From positions 310,001 to 374,000 of the forward strand of contig CAVPMW010000007.1 in assembly GCA_963706515.1 (NCBI GenBank): a stretch of 64,000 nt of DNA, written 5' to 3'. The stretch is from CAVPMW01 sp963706515 (lineage in GTDB: Bacteria; Chloroflexota; Anaerolineae; Anaerolineales; UBA4823). Under the pieces are notes generated by a model. That model was given only the letters and a program-made list of their open reading frames with translations. It was not told the origin of the DNA and searched no databases. This document shows positions 1 through 7,464 of this stretch, piece after piece (positions within the stretch are counted from its first letter, which is position 1; every line of letters starts with the position of its first letter). Both the position numbers and the translations under genes were made by a program.

Positions 1-475
1 TTGTGACTGGGATACCGTCCGGATTTAACATTCCCCCCAGAAGCAGAACGGAATTTGCCGGGTTCTGAGCCAATTTCAAGCCAACCGGGATCCCATTTGT
101 GATGACCGTGAGCCTGCGATGGTTGTTCAGAAATGAGGCCATCCTGAACACCGTCGTACTCGCATCGAGCAGGATCGTATCCCCATCCTCAATTAACTCA
201 GCCGCCCAGCGCGCGATAAGCTGTTTTTCCGCTTCTTGAATCCGCAGCCGGTTGGTGAACGCCAGGTTGTAAATAGGATGCTCGTCGGTCGGGATTCCCC
301 CTCCGCGCACGCGTTCCAGGCGACCTTCGCCTGCCAGGGCGTTCAGGTCGTTGCGGATCGTGCCTTCACTGGCTTGCAGGATTTGAGCGATCTCTGCCAC
401 GCGAATACCTGGACGATCGTAAAGAAGCCTGAGCAGGCGATTCCTCCGATCGAACGTGGTAGAGGCTTTAGTCAT
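1..475 (-). CDS. DeoR-family transcriptional regulator, C-terminus cut by window edge
   Basis: The frame is open from an ATG at 475 down to the window edge. The first 55 residues form a DeoR-type winged helix-turn-helix: IRVAEIAQILQASEGTIRND is followed by LNALAGEGRLERVRGG. After it comes the start of the sugar-phosphate sensor domain, with DGDTILLDASTTVFRMASFL and TNGIPVG. Family members repress sugar or polyol operons and are released by a phosphorylated intermediate. The neighbouring aldolases and polyol-phosphate dehydrogenases make this a likely local regulator, which is inference. A near-consensus promoter lies 66 bases upstream. About 158 residues are visible of the usual 250. Confidence 0.85.
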   Translation of the reverse strand, partial: MTKASTTFDRRNRLLRLLYDRPGIRVAEIAQILQASEGTIRNDLNALAGEGRLERVRGGGIPTDEHPIYNLAFTNRLRIQEAEKQLIARWAAELIEDGDTILLDASTTVFRMASFLNNHRRLTVITNGIPVGLKLAQNPANSVLLLGGMLNPDGIPVT

Positions 476-540
476 ATCGGCTAAATATCGAATTTATGCA
501 AGTTGTTTTTGATGATTTTTGGTGATTACCGTCAAAATTC

Positions 541-568
541 ATTATAGATATTTTTTGATAAATGTCAA
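541..568 (-). promoter_or_regulatory. Sigma-70-type promoter of the DeoR gene
   Basis: On the minus strand TTGACA (568-563) is separated by 16 bases from TATAAT (546-541). Both hexamers match the consensus exactly. The DeoR start codon lies 66 bases further on, leaving room for an operator in the AT-rich leader. Confidence 0.7.
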
Positions 569-695
569 TAACCACTTTTATCGCTCATCCAGATAAAAAA
601 CATGACATATCCCGAATCTCATATTCAGCCTTAGTCATTGTGAAATAAGCCCCGCCCTCCACACCCTGCGGCATATGCGGCGGTAGGGGAAAATT

Positions 696-747
696 CGGAA
701 AAAAGGATGGGTTGCGGGCGGATGCCCGCAACCCATCCTTTTTTCCG
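696..747. terminator. Perfect 24-bp stem hairpin, bidirectional terminator
   Basis: Arms 696-719 and 724-747 are perfectly complementary with a 4-base loop. The stem carries A6 on one side and T6 on the other around a GC-rich core, so it could terminate in either direction. Similar very long hairpins occur at 38858-38913 and 63809-63858. Confidence 0.75.
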
Positions 748-749
748 AT

Positions 750-780
750 AAAAAACCCTCCCCCGATTTTTGGGGGAGGG
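750..780 (-). terminator. Intrinsic terminator of the class II aldolase gene
   Basis: Read leftward, CCCTCCCCC pairs with GGGGGAGGG (arms 780-772 and 764-756) across a 7-base loop and is followed directly by six T. This is the classical intrinsic terminator form, 112 bases past the aldolase stop codon. Confidence 0.75.
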
Positions 781-891
781 CAGGGTGGGGCGATTTCCAC
801 GAATCGTGAAAAGAAATTTCTGAATCGCTATGAAAGATTAAATCTGAGGTGATTCATATTTACAATTCAGGCGGTGATTTCTGCCTGAGCA

Positions 892-1653
892 TTATTTATT
901 CGTCAGCATGCGGCGGCGGTAGTGCTCATCCAGGCGCCTGTCGATCCGCTCGGCTTCTTCTGCTGATAAATAATTCGGTCCGCCCAATGCATACGCGCCG
1001 TGCAAGACGCGTGCAAATTTATCCCCCATTAAAGATATATTCAGCACCTCTTGTGAGGTTTTCCCCAGGGCAACCAGACCGTGGTTGCCCATCAAGATCA
1101 TCTTGGGGGTATGACCATACCGATCCTGGTACCGCTGCAGCTCTGCGCGCAGCACGCCAGCCAGCGCAAGTCCAGGGTCAACATACGGCAGCACTGCCGG
1201 GGCAATCCCGCACACCACGATCTCATCCGGAAATAGATGCTGCATGAAAGGTTCCGCGCCGAGCCTGCTGCACAGGATCTGCAGCACTGCAACCGGGTGG
1301 GTATGACCGATCCAATTGACATCCGGCTGCATCAAGCACAGCGCATGGAGGAAGGTTTCAACTGAAGGTTTTCGCTGAGACTTATCTACCAGCACCTCCA
1401 TCAACCCTGCTTCAACCTGTTCTTCCGTCAATGGACCAGAGTTGATCAAGGCATTCAACGCGTCCATGCGAACCCGGCTGAAACCGCGCTCGTCAATATT
1501 TTTTAGATGGCTCCCCGAAGCTTTAATCCAGAAGGTGCCATCCTCGCATTTCGCGCTCGTGTTCCCCTCGCCCAGGATGACCAGCTGGTTGGATTCCCTG
1601 GCTAATTCATGGGAAAGACTGATGAGTTCGTTTAGAATAGTGTTTGGGTCCAT
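892..1653 (-). CDS. Class II aldolase/adducin-family sugar-phosphate aldolase
   Basis: This 253-residue protein has the zinc aldolase signature of the fuculose-phosphate aldolase/ribulose-phosphate epimerase group: GEGNTSAK at 28-35 (phosphate and substrate loop), a catalytic Glu near 99, HTHP with metal ligands H117 and H119, and the third ligand in GNHG (H191). It should split or epimerise a ketose phosphate in the cytoplasm. An upstream in-frame ATG would add 29 residues, but the ATG at 1653 has a good AAAAGGA ribosome site and starts where the family starts. It lies between a DeoR gene and a divergent operon holding a second aldolase. The exact sugar cannot be told. Confidence 0.85.
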   Translation of the reverse strand: MDPNTILNELISLSHELARESNQLVILGEGNTSAKCEDGTFWIKASGSHLKNIDERGFSRVRMDALNALINSGPLTEEQVEAGLMEVLVDKSQRKPSVETFLHALCLMQPDVNWIGHTHPVAVLQILCSRLGAEPFMQHLFPDEIVVCGIAPAVLPYVDPGLALAGVLRAELQRYQDRYGHTPKMILMGNHGLVALGKTSQEVLNISLMGDKFARVLHGAYALGGPNYLSAEEAERIDRRLDEHYRRRMLTNK

Positions 1654-1692
1654 GGATGTCCTTTTCACAATACTTTTATTATTTATTGCTTT

Positions 1693-1744
1693 GTGATTGG
1701 CCGAATGTAACTTTATAAAATTCAGCGCAAAAACGGCCAATCAC
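1693..1744. repeat. 52-bp element with 11-bp terminal inverted repeats
   Basis: GTGATTGGCCG at 1693-1703 is exactly repeated in inverted form at 1734-1744, enclosing 30 AT-rich bases. The left end recurs at 27838 (18 of 19 bases shared) and the first 11 bases recur at 55251. This suggests a small mobile-type repeat family rather than a gene-specific operator. Confidence 0.55.
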
Positions 1745-1828
1745 TTGAGCAAACCGCCAGCTGGAGCACCGATTTATTAAAAATATTTTCAGCGGTTTGC
1801 TTAATTATAACCTCCCGCGATTTTCACT

Positions 1829-1857
1829 CTGCGGCTCGGAATGGATCCACTCCGCAG
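1829..1857. promoter_or_regulatory. Near-palindrome, possible operator
   Basis: CTGCGG (1829-1834) pairs with CCGCAG (1852-1857). The enclosed 18 bases centred on GGATCC are palindromic except for one pair. It sits between divergent sugar genes, so an operator for the DeoR protein is possible but unproven. Confidence 0.3.
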
Positions 1858-1954
1858 GTGATTAGAGAGTGGATTCTGGGCGAATGGTGGTATAAATCCA
1901 AATTGCACTTTACGATCAATGCGAATTGGTCGTCATTTCTAAAGGAGGCAGGCC

Positions 1955-2776
1955 ATGATTGAAGCTCCCTACCCCGAGCTGGATGAGCTGCTCAACCTGA
2001 TCGGAGCGGCAGGTCATCGTCTTTCTGAGATCGACGCCAGCGAAGGCGCCGCCGGGAACATTTCAGTGTACGCCGGCTGGAGCATCGATCCCCGGCGCAA
2101 GTTCCCGCTCGTGGAGAAGATCGATCTGCCTCTGGTCGTACCGGAATTGGCTGGCTCGACTTTCCTCGTCACCGGGTCAGGGCGGCGCTTGCGCGAGATC
2201 ATCCAGGACCCAGCCGCAAACCTGGGCTGCGTGGTGGTCGACGCTGGTGGAAAAACTGGCGATTTATTCACCTCGCCCCTGCGCCTGTTCGAACACCTTA
2301 CCAGCGAATTCAATTCGCACCTGGCCGTGCATTATGATCAGGTGCGCACCTCGGGCACGAACTTCCATGCTGTAATCCATGCCCAACCCCCATTCTTGAC
2401 CTACCTGAGCCACATCCCACGTTACCAGGACAGCACTTATCTAAACCGGCATATTTTACGCTGGCAGCCGGAGCTGATCGTCCAACTGCCTGAAGGGATC
2501 GGTTTTGTACCCTTCCTGATGCCAGGAAGCCCCCAATTGATGGAAGCAACTGTGGCGGAGCTGCGCAAGCATCGCATAATCGTCTGGGGAAAACACGGCG
2601 TGGTAGCCCGCTCGGACGTCTCGGTGAAGCGCGCCGCCGACCGCATCGAGTATGCGGAGACCGGAGCACGCTACGAGCAGATGAATCTGATGACAGATGA
2701 GCTTGGCGAGGGGTTAGCGCCGGAAGAGATACGAGCGATCGCCCAGGCACTTAATCTTCAGCAAACTATTTTCTAA
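1955..2776 (+). CDS. Rhamnulose-1-phosphate aldolase-like class II aldolase
   Basis: At 273 residues this matches the length and layout of RhaD: EGAAGNISV near 30-38, LVTGSGRRLR at 71-80, TSEFNSHL with the likely catalytic Glu118, and WGKHGVVARS with metal ligand H214. RhaD splits L-rhamnulose 1-phosphate to dihydroxyacetone phosphate and L-lactaldehyde. Where RhaD has the metal pair His-x-His, this protein has H142-A-Q144, so one zinc ligand is replaced by Gln. The stop codon overlaps the next start (TAATG), showing translational coupling. A consensus ribosome site precedes the ATG. It could be a RhaD with altered metal use or an aldolase for a related deoxysugar phosphate. Confidence 0.75.
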   Translation: MIEAPYPELDELLNLIGAAGHRLSEIDASEGAAGNISVYAGWSIDPRRKFPLVEKIDLPLVVPELAGSTFLVTGSGRRLREIIQDPAANLGCVVVDAGGKTGDLFTSPLRLFEHLTSEFNSHLAVHYDQVRTSGTNFHAVIHAQPPFLTYLSHIPRYQDSTYLNRHILRWQPELIVQLPEGIGFVPFLMPGSPQLMEATVAELRKHRIIVWGKHGVVARSDVSVKRAADRIEYAETGARYEQMNLMTDELGEGLAPEEIRAIAQALNLQQTIF

Positions 2777-4122
2777 TGGCCTCTCCAGCGGAAGTCGAAA
2801 AATTGGAGGCTGCCCTCAACAGCTACTCCGACGCCGTCCGCGCCCAGGCGCTGAGCGAGCTGGATAAGCTTGCTTGCCAGGGTGAAGTGGAGCTTGAGCC
2901 GCAGGGCGAGATCGCCAACATGCACTGCCACACATTCTTCTCCTTCAACGCTTACGGCTATTCTCCCAGCGGATTGGCCTGGCTGGCAAAGCGGCGCGGC
3001 ATCAAGCTATTGGGGATCGTGGATTTCGATGTGTTGGATGGCGTGGAGGAATTTCTGCAGGCATGTGAGCTCATCGGTCTACGCGGCAGCGCAGGCATGG
3101 AAACGCGGGTGTACCTCCCCGAATTTGCCGCGCGCGAGATTAACTCTCCTGGTGAGCCAGGAGTGTTTTACTCCATGGGCATCGGGTTCACCTCCAGCAG
3201 TGTACCTGCCGTCGTAGCGGACCTGCTTGCTGACCTGCGTCGCCGCGCTGAAGGGCGCAACCGGTCAATGGTGGGGAGCATCAACGATTACCTCTCGCCT
3301 GTGACGGTGGATTATGATCTTGACATCTTGCCGCTCACCCCGCGCGGAAACGCCACCGAAAGACATATCCTTGCCGCCTACCTCAAATCTGCCGCGAGCC
3401 GCTACGCCGACCCCATCCCCTTCTGGGCGGAAAAGCTGCAGCTGCCTGCCGGGCAGGTTGCTGCTCAGATTAACGATTTTCCCGGCTTCCAGAATACGGT
3501 GCGCACCAAGTTGATGAAGCGCGGCGGGGTAGGCTATGTCCAGCCAGGACCCGGCACTTTTCCCTCTGTAGAAGAGGTCAACCGGTTGGTAGCAGCCTGC
3601 GGCGCCTTACCCTGCGCGACCTGGCTGGATGGCACCTCCTCCGGCGAGACTGCAATTGAAGAGCTGCTTTCCCTCTTAATCCAAAAAGGAGCGGTGGCGC
3701 TTAATATTATTCCCGATCGCAACTGGAACCTCGCCGACCCGGCAGCTCGCCGCCTGAAGGTCGAAAAACTATACCAGGTAGTAGAATTGGCTCAAGAATT
3801 AGATCTACCCTTGAATATTGGGACGGAGATGAACGCCTACGGGCAGAGGTTGGTGGACGATTTCAACGCTCCTGAGCTGAAGCCTCTGCGCCAGGCTTTC
3901 CTGGACGGCGCATACTTCATTTACGGTCACACGATGATGCAGCGCGCCCTGGGGCTGGGCTACCAGAGCGAGTGGGCAATGCACCACCTGCCCGCCCGGC
4001 AGGCGCGCAACGAATTTTACAACCGGATTGGAAAGAAAACATCCCCGGGTAATGGCGGAGTAACCCGGCTAAGACGCCTGACTTCTGCCAATTCACCCGC
4101 TGATTTTACAGATTTGACTTGA
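2776..4122 (+). CDS. PHP-domain metal-dependent protein of unknown substrate
   Basis: The 448-residue product has a PHP-type metal motif, NMHCHTFFSFNAYG, with H50 and H52. It is followed by the barrel-like segments GIVDFDVLDG and GSAGMETRVY, and near the end LNIGTEMNAYGQ and YGHTMM. PHP proteins are mostly phosphatases or phosphoesterases working on small phosphorylated substrates. The start overlaps the stop of the aldolase gene by one base, so the two proteins are probably made together and act in one pathway. The true substrate is unknown. The last 25 residues look unstructured, and I did not find a frameshift in this gene. Confidence 0.65.
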   Translation: MASPAEVEKLEAALNSYSDAVRAQALSELDKLACQGEVELEPQGEIANMHCHTFFSFNAYGYSPSGLAWLAKRRGIKLLGIVDFDVLDGVEEFLQACELIGLRGSAGMETRVYLPEFAAREINSPGEPGVFYSMGIGFTSSSVPAVVADLLADLRRRAEGRNRSMVGSINDYLSPVTVDYDLDILPLTPRGNATERHILAAYLKSAASRYADPIPFWAEKLQLPAGQVAAQINDFPGFQNTVRTKLMKRGGVGYVQPGPGTFPSVEEVNRLVAACGALPCATWLDGTSSGETAIEELLSLLIQKGAVALNIIPDRNWNLADPAARRLKVEKLYQVVELAQELDLPLNIGTEMNAYGQRLVDDFNAPELKPLRQAFLDGAYFIYGHTMMQRALGLGYQSEWAMHHLPARQARNEFYNRIGKKTSPGNGGVTRLRRLTSANSPADFTDLT

Positions 4123-4149
4123 ATGAGTGGAGCTCGTTAGGAGATCGTT

Positions 4150-5860
4150 ATGGGCGATAAACTGACTGCTTATCGAGAGGCACAGCAAACCTTGCCAGAG
4201 CGCTACCGCTTGTGGCCGTTGTACGGGGCAGGCTTGGAGAATATGGGCAAAAATGGCCAGCCGATCGAGGTTGCATTACCCGAATTGAAACCGGATGAGC
4301 TGCTGATCCGCCATGATGCTTGCGGATTGTGTTTTTCGGACATTAAGGTGATCGCCCAGGGACAGAGCCATCCGCGCATTTTTCGGGATATGAAAACCGA
4401 GCCGGTGGTCCTCGGTCATGAAGTCACCATGACCATCGTGGGCGTGGGCAAGAACTTACGCGACCAGTATAAGGTGGGGGATCGGCTGACCCTGGAGACA
4501 GATATTTTTATTAACGGCAAACCGCTGGCTTACGGCTACTGGTACCAGGGAGGTCTCTCGCAGTATTCTGTGATCGGTAAGGAGATCTATGCCAGCGACC
4601 TGGGCAACAATCTCATCAAGGTTAACCCTGATAAAGGCTATGCTGAGATTGCCCTGACGGAGCCGTGGGCGTGCGTCGTAGCAGCCTATGCCTTACAATA
4701 TCGCGCCGGCATAAAGCCAGAAGGTACACTGTGGGTGATCGGCGCAGGTGAGGAGAGACCTTACACCATCAGCGCCGGGTTTGACCACGCCTCTCACCCC
4801 AGCCGTTTGCTGCTGACGGCGGTTCCTGCGCTCGTTCGCAGATTGGCTGAGAGCGCGTGCAAAAGAGTTTTCCATCGAGGTCAGCGAAGTTCCGGATGTG
4901 GCGGCGCCCCCGTTGGACTTCGTGGATGACATTATCCTGCTAGGTGCAGACGCCGATCTTATTGAAAAGGTCAGCCCTCATCTTGCCCAATTCGGTGTCC
5001 TCGCTATCATCGCCTCCACTCCGCTGAAGCGGAGGGTAAATGTGGACGTCGGACGGATCCACTATCAGCGCTGGTTATATGTAGGGTCCACTTCCAACGA
5101 TATTACCCGGGCATATCAGGATAGACCGGTAATAGCCAACCTCAAGCCGGGTGGGCGGACCTGGTTTGTAGGCGCGGGCGGTCCCATGGGCCGCATGCAC
5201 GTCCAGCGAGCCATCGAGTTCTCCGATCCGCCGGCGACGATCGTATGCACCGACATCAGCGATATGCGCCTGCAAGAGCTGTGCGATTCATTCGGCTCGG
5301 AGAGTCAGCAGAAAGGGATCGAGTTTATCTGCCTCAACCCGGCGAGTGAGGCGGATGAGGAGCTCAAAAAGGCAGCGTTCGAGCATGCCGGTTTCGACAA
5401 CATCGTCGTATTAGCGCCCGTTCCCTCCGTAATTGCCGAAGCCGCTTCCCACCTGGCAGTAAACGGAGTGATGAACGTCTTCGCAGGAGTCGCGCGCGGG
5501 ACAATGGTCTCTTTAGATATGAGCGATACCTATCTGAAAAATACGCGGGTGATCGGCCACTCAGCTTCGCTCATGAGCGATTTCGAACTGGTGCTGGATA
5601 AGACGGAGAGCGGAGAGCTCTCGCCCAACCGTTCGGTAGCGGCTATCGGCTCGCTGAGCGCAGCCCTGTCAGGTTTGCAGGCTGTCAAAGACGCAGCCCT
5701 CGCCGGTAAGGTCGTGATCTACCCCAATATCAAAGAGATGCCGCTTACCCCGCTTAGAGACCTCGAGGTGAAGATGCCCAGCGTTTATGCGAAATTGAAC
5801 GAGCTCGGAGAGTGGACCAACGCAGCCGAAGAAGAGTTTCTACGTCTGATGCTCCCATGA
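4150..5860 (+). CDS. Zinc-type alcohol/sugar-phosphate dehydrogenase with doubled Rossmann region (one frameshift)
   Basis: The N-terminal 150 residues form a GroES-like MDR domain: GLCFSD with zinc ligand C61, GHE with H90-E91, and GDRLTLETDI. This resembles sorbose-1-phosphate reductase and other polyol dehydrogenases. The frame then breaks near 4810-4820 and continues one frame over to the stop at 5858-5860. After repair the protein has about 570 residues against a usual 350-410. The excess appears to be a second nucleotide-binding-like unit: one half-degenerate unit is followed by another with GAGGPMG. The stop overlaps the next gene's ATG (ATGA), so it belongs to the same operon. The break is probably a sequence error. 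Confidence 0.7.
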
Positions 5861-6663
5861 CAGAACAGAAGCTGTTGCTGGATCGAATTGCCCTGGTAAC
5901 CGGCGGCGCTCAAGGCCTGGGGCGGGCGCTCTCCACGCGCCTGGCTCAGGAAGGGTGCAACGTCGCAGTAGCAGACCTGAATTATGAGCTGGCGGCTCAG
6001 ACCGCGGAAGAGATCGCCTCCTCGACAGGCCGGAGCACGCTCGCGATCCGTGTCGATGTTAGCGACGAGGCGCAGGTCGAATCCATGGTCCAACGCACAC
6101 TCCAGGAATTCGGTCGCCTGGATATCCTGGTCGCCAATGCAGGGATCCTCATCGCCGAGGAAATCAGCGAATTCCCGGCAGAGAAGTGGCGGGCGGTGAT
6201 GAACGTAAACCTGTTCGGCTACTTCTTGTGCGCCAAGCACGCCGCACGGGCAATGAAGCCCCACAAGAGCGGGGTGATTATTGAAATTAATTCAAAATCA
6301 GGTAAGAAAGGCAGCTACAAAAACTCGGCTTACGCTGCCTCCAAGTTCGGCGGCATTGGCCTGACCCAGAGCATTGCTCTCGACCTCGCTGATTTTAATA
6401 TCCGCGTCAACGCGGTCTGCCCGGGCAATCTGCTCGATTCCCCTCTTTGGACAGAAGGACCCAATTCCCTTTTCAAGCAATATGCCCGAAAATGGGGGAT
6501 TACTGAGGAGGAGGTCCGCAACAAATACATCGACCAGGTGCCTTTGAAACGAGGCTGCACCTACGATGACGTTTGCAACGTGGTCACATTTCTGGCATCG
6601 GACCAGGCCAGCTACATGACCGGTCAGGCGATCAACGTAACCGGCGGACAGGAGATGCGCTGA
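5857..6663 (+). CDS. srlD: Sorbitol-6-phosphate 2-dehydrogenase-like SDR
   Basis: A 268-residue short-chain dehydrogenase with TGGAQGLG at 15-22 (NAD binding), NAG near 90 and the YAASK active-site motif. Its C-terminal part, with GITEEEV, VPLKRGC and TGQAINVTGGQ, follows the E. coli SrlD pattern closely, including the long specificity loop NLLDSPLW. SrlD oxidises sorbitol 6-phosphate to fructose 6-phosphate with NAD. The ATG at 5857 overlaps the dehydrogenase stop; a longer upstream start in the same frame would run into that gene. It closes the operon. The polyol-phosphate specificity is well supported at family level, the exact substrate less so. Confidence 0.75.
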   Translation: MTEQKLLLDRIALVTGGAQGLGRALSTRLAQEGCNVAVADLNYELAAQTAEEIASSTGRSTLAIRVDVSDEAQVESMVQRTLQEFGRLDILVANAGILIAEEISEFPAEKWRAVMNVNLFGYFLCAKHAARAMKPHKSGVIIEINSKSGKKGSYKNSAYAASKFGGIGLTQSIALDLADFNIRVNAVCPGNLLDSPLWTEGPNSLFKQYARKWGITEEEVRNKYIDQVPLKRGCTYDDVCNVVTFLASDQASYMTGQAINVTGGQEMR

Positions 6664-6674
6664 GCTGGCTCCGG

Positions 6675-7406
6675 CTATTCAACTTCTAAATCGATTGAGC
6701 CCACCCCGGCCTGGATGCGCAGGGAGAGTGTATTCGGCGATTTGCCGTACGCATCGTTGACGTATACATCGCCATTCTTCACCAGGCCATTCGCATTTAC
6801 TCCGCCGATCCCGGTCTGTACCTCGACTTGCACACCGATATCGGCTGGTAATTTCACCGTCAGCTGTCCTACTCCGCCTTCGATCGTACCGCTGACATCG
6901 TGATCCCAGTCTCCACTCAGGTCGATCGTACTGGAACCAGCCCCGGAGTGAACCCTTAGGGCGCTCAGATCCAGGTCGCTCAAGTTTAGATCGCTCGTGC
7001 CGGCGCCTGTCTGGATGTCCAGGTCAATTGGTATGTCGCCATTCAGCTGCAGATCCCAGTCGTTAATGGTGTTGCGGCTGACCATCGGCGCTTTGATATC
7101 CGGTTGGATGACTGAAAGATCCCCTTGGGTGCCGGTGACTGTGTAATTTACTTCCGGCTTCCAACTGTCTACGTTATAGCGAAAGGTTGCCTGCAGGAGA
7201 CTATCTGCACCGCCGGCAACTTTCAGCTCGCCGACTCCCTGTTGAATGCGAACTTGAGCCGATTCGGCAGATCCTTTATCGACTGACTGTGTTTCGGTTT
7301 TCGTCGGACCCGCAGCCGCCATGCTCAGAGCGGCGCAGCTAACAGTAACCAACCACAGAACGACAAGTGCACTGAGCAATCGAAAGGGGGGTGTTTTCTG
7401 TTCCAT
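6675..7406 (-). CDS. Secreted LiaF-like toast-rack domain protein
   Basis: A 243-residue protein with an N-terminal hydrophobic segment ending in TVSCA, giving a cleaved signal or a weak lipobox. It is followed by repeated beta-strand units: GVGELKVAGG, GAGTSDLNLS, GAGSSTIDLS, GVGQLTVKLP, GIGGVNANG and GVGSIDLEVE. This regular glycine-rich pattern is the toast-rack fold of LiaF/DUF4097-type envelope stress proteins. It is a paralogue of the gene at 9629-10570. Both flank a serine hydrolase, which suggests a cell-envelope role. It ends 12 bases from the stop of the convergent SDR gene. No enzymatic motif is seen. Confidence 0.65.
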   Translation of the reverse strand: MEQKTPPFRLLSALVVLWLVTVSCAALSMAAAGPTKTETQSVDKGSAESAQVRIQQGVGELKVAGGADSLLQATFRYNVDSWKPEVNYTVTGTQGDLSVIQPDIKAPMVSRNTINDWDLQLNGDIPIDLDIQTGAGTSDLNLSDLDLSALRVHSGAGSSTIDLSGDWDHDVSGTIEGGVGQLTVKLPADIGVQVEVQTGIGGVNANGLVKNGDVYVNDAYGKSPNTLSLRIQAGVGSIDLEVE

Positions 7407-7464
7407 CGGGATTCTCCTAAGCTTCCGAATATGCGATTGCGATGACGGAATTTCAGAACATCGC

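Larger units (their letters stand above)
476..891. other. Intergenic region: DeoR promoter plus two terminator hairpins
   Basis: No credible gene is present in this 416-base gap. It contains the leftward promoter of the DeoR gene (541-568), a 24-bp perfect hairpin (696-747) and a compact intrinsic terminator (750-780) that serves the leftward aldolase gene. The short open frames here have no coding character. Confidence 0.7.
1654..1954. other. Divergent promoter region between two aldolase transcription units
   Basis: This 301-base spacer between divergent genes holds a 52-bp inverted-repeat element (1693-1744), a near-palindrome at 1829-1857 and a strong AAAGGAGG ribosome site at 1941-1948 ahead of the RhaD-like gene. 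A TATAAA-like box lies near 1890. I see no small gene. Confidence 0.6.

Noticed and set aside
849..1247. 132-codon plus-strand frame
   Set aside because: Antisense to the class II aldolase and lacks a ribosome site or known motif.
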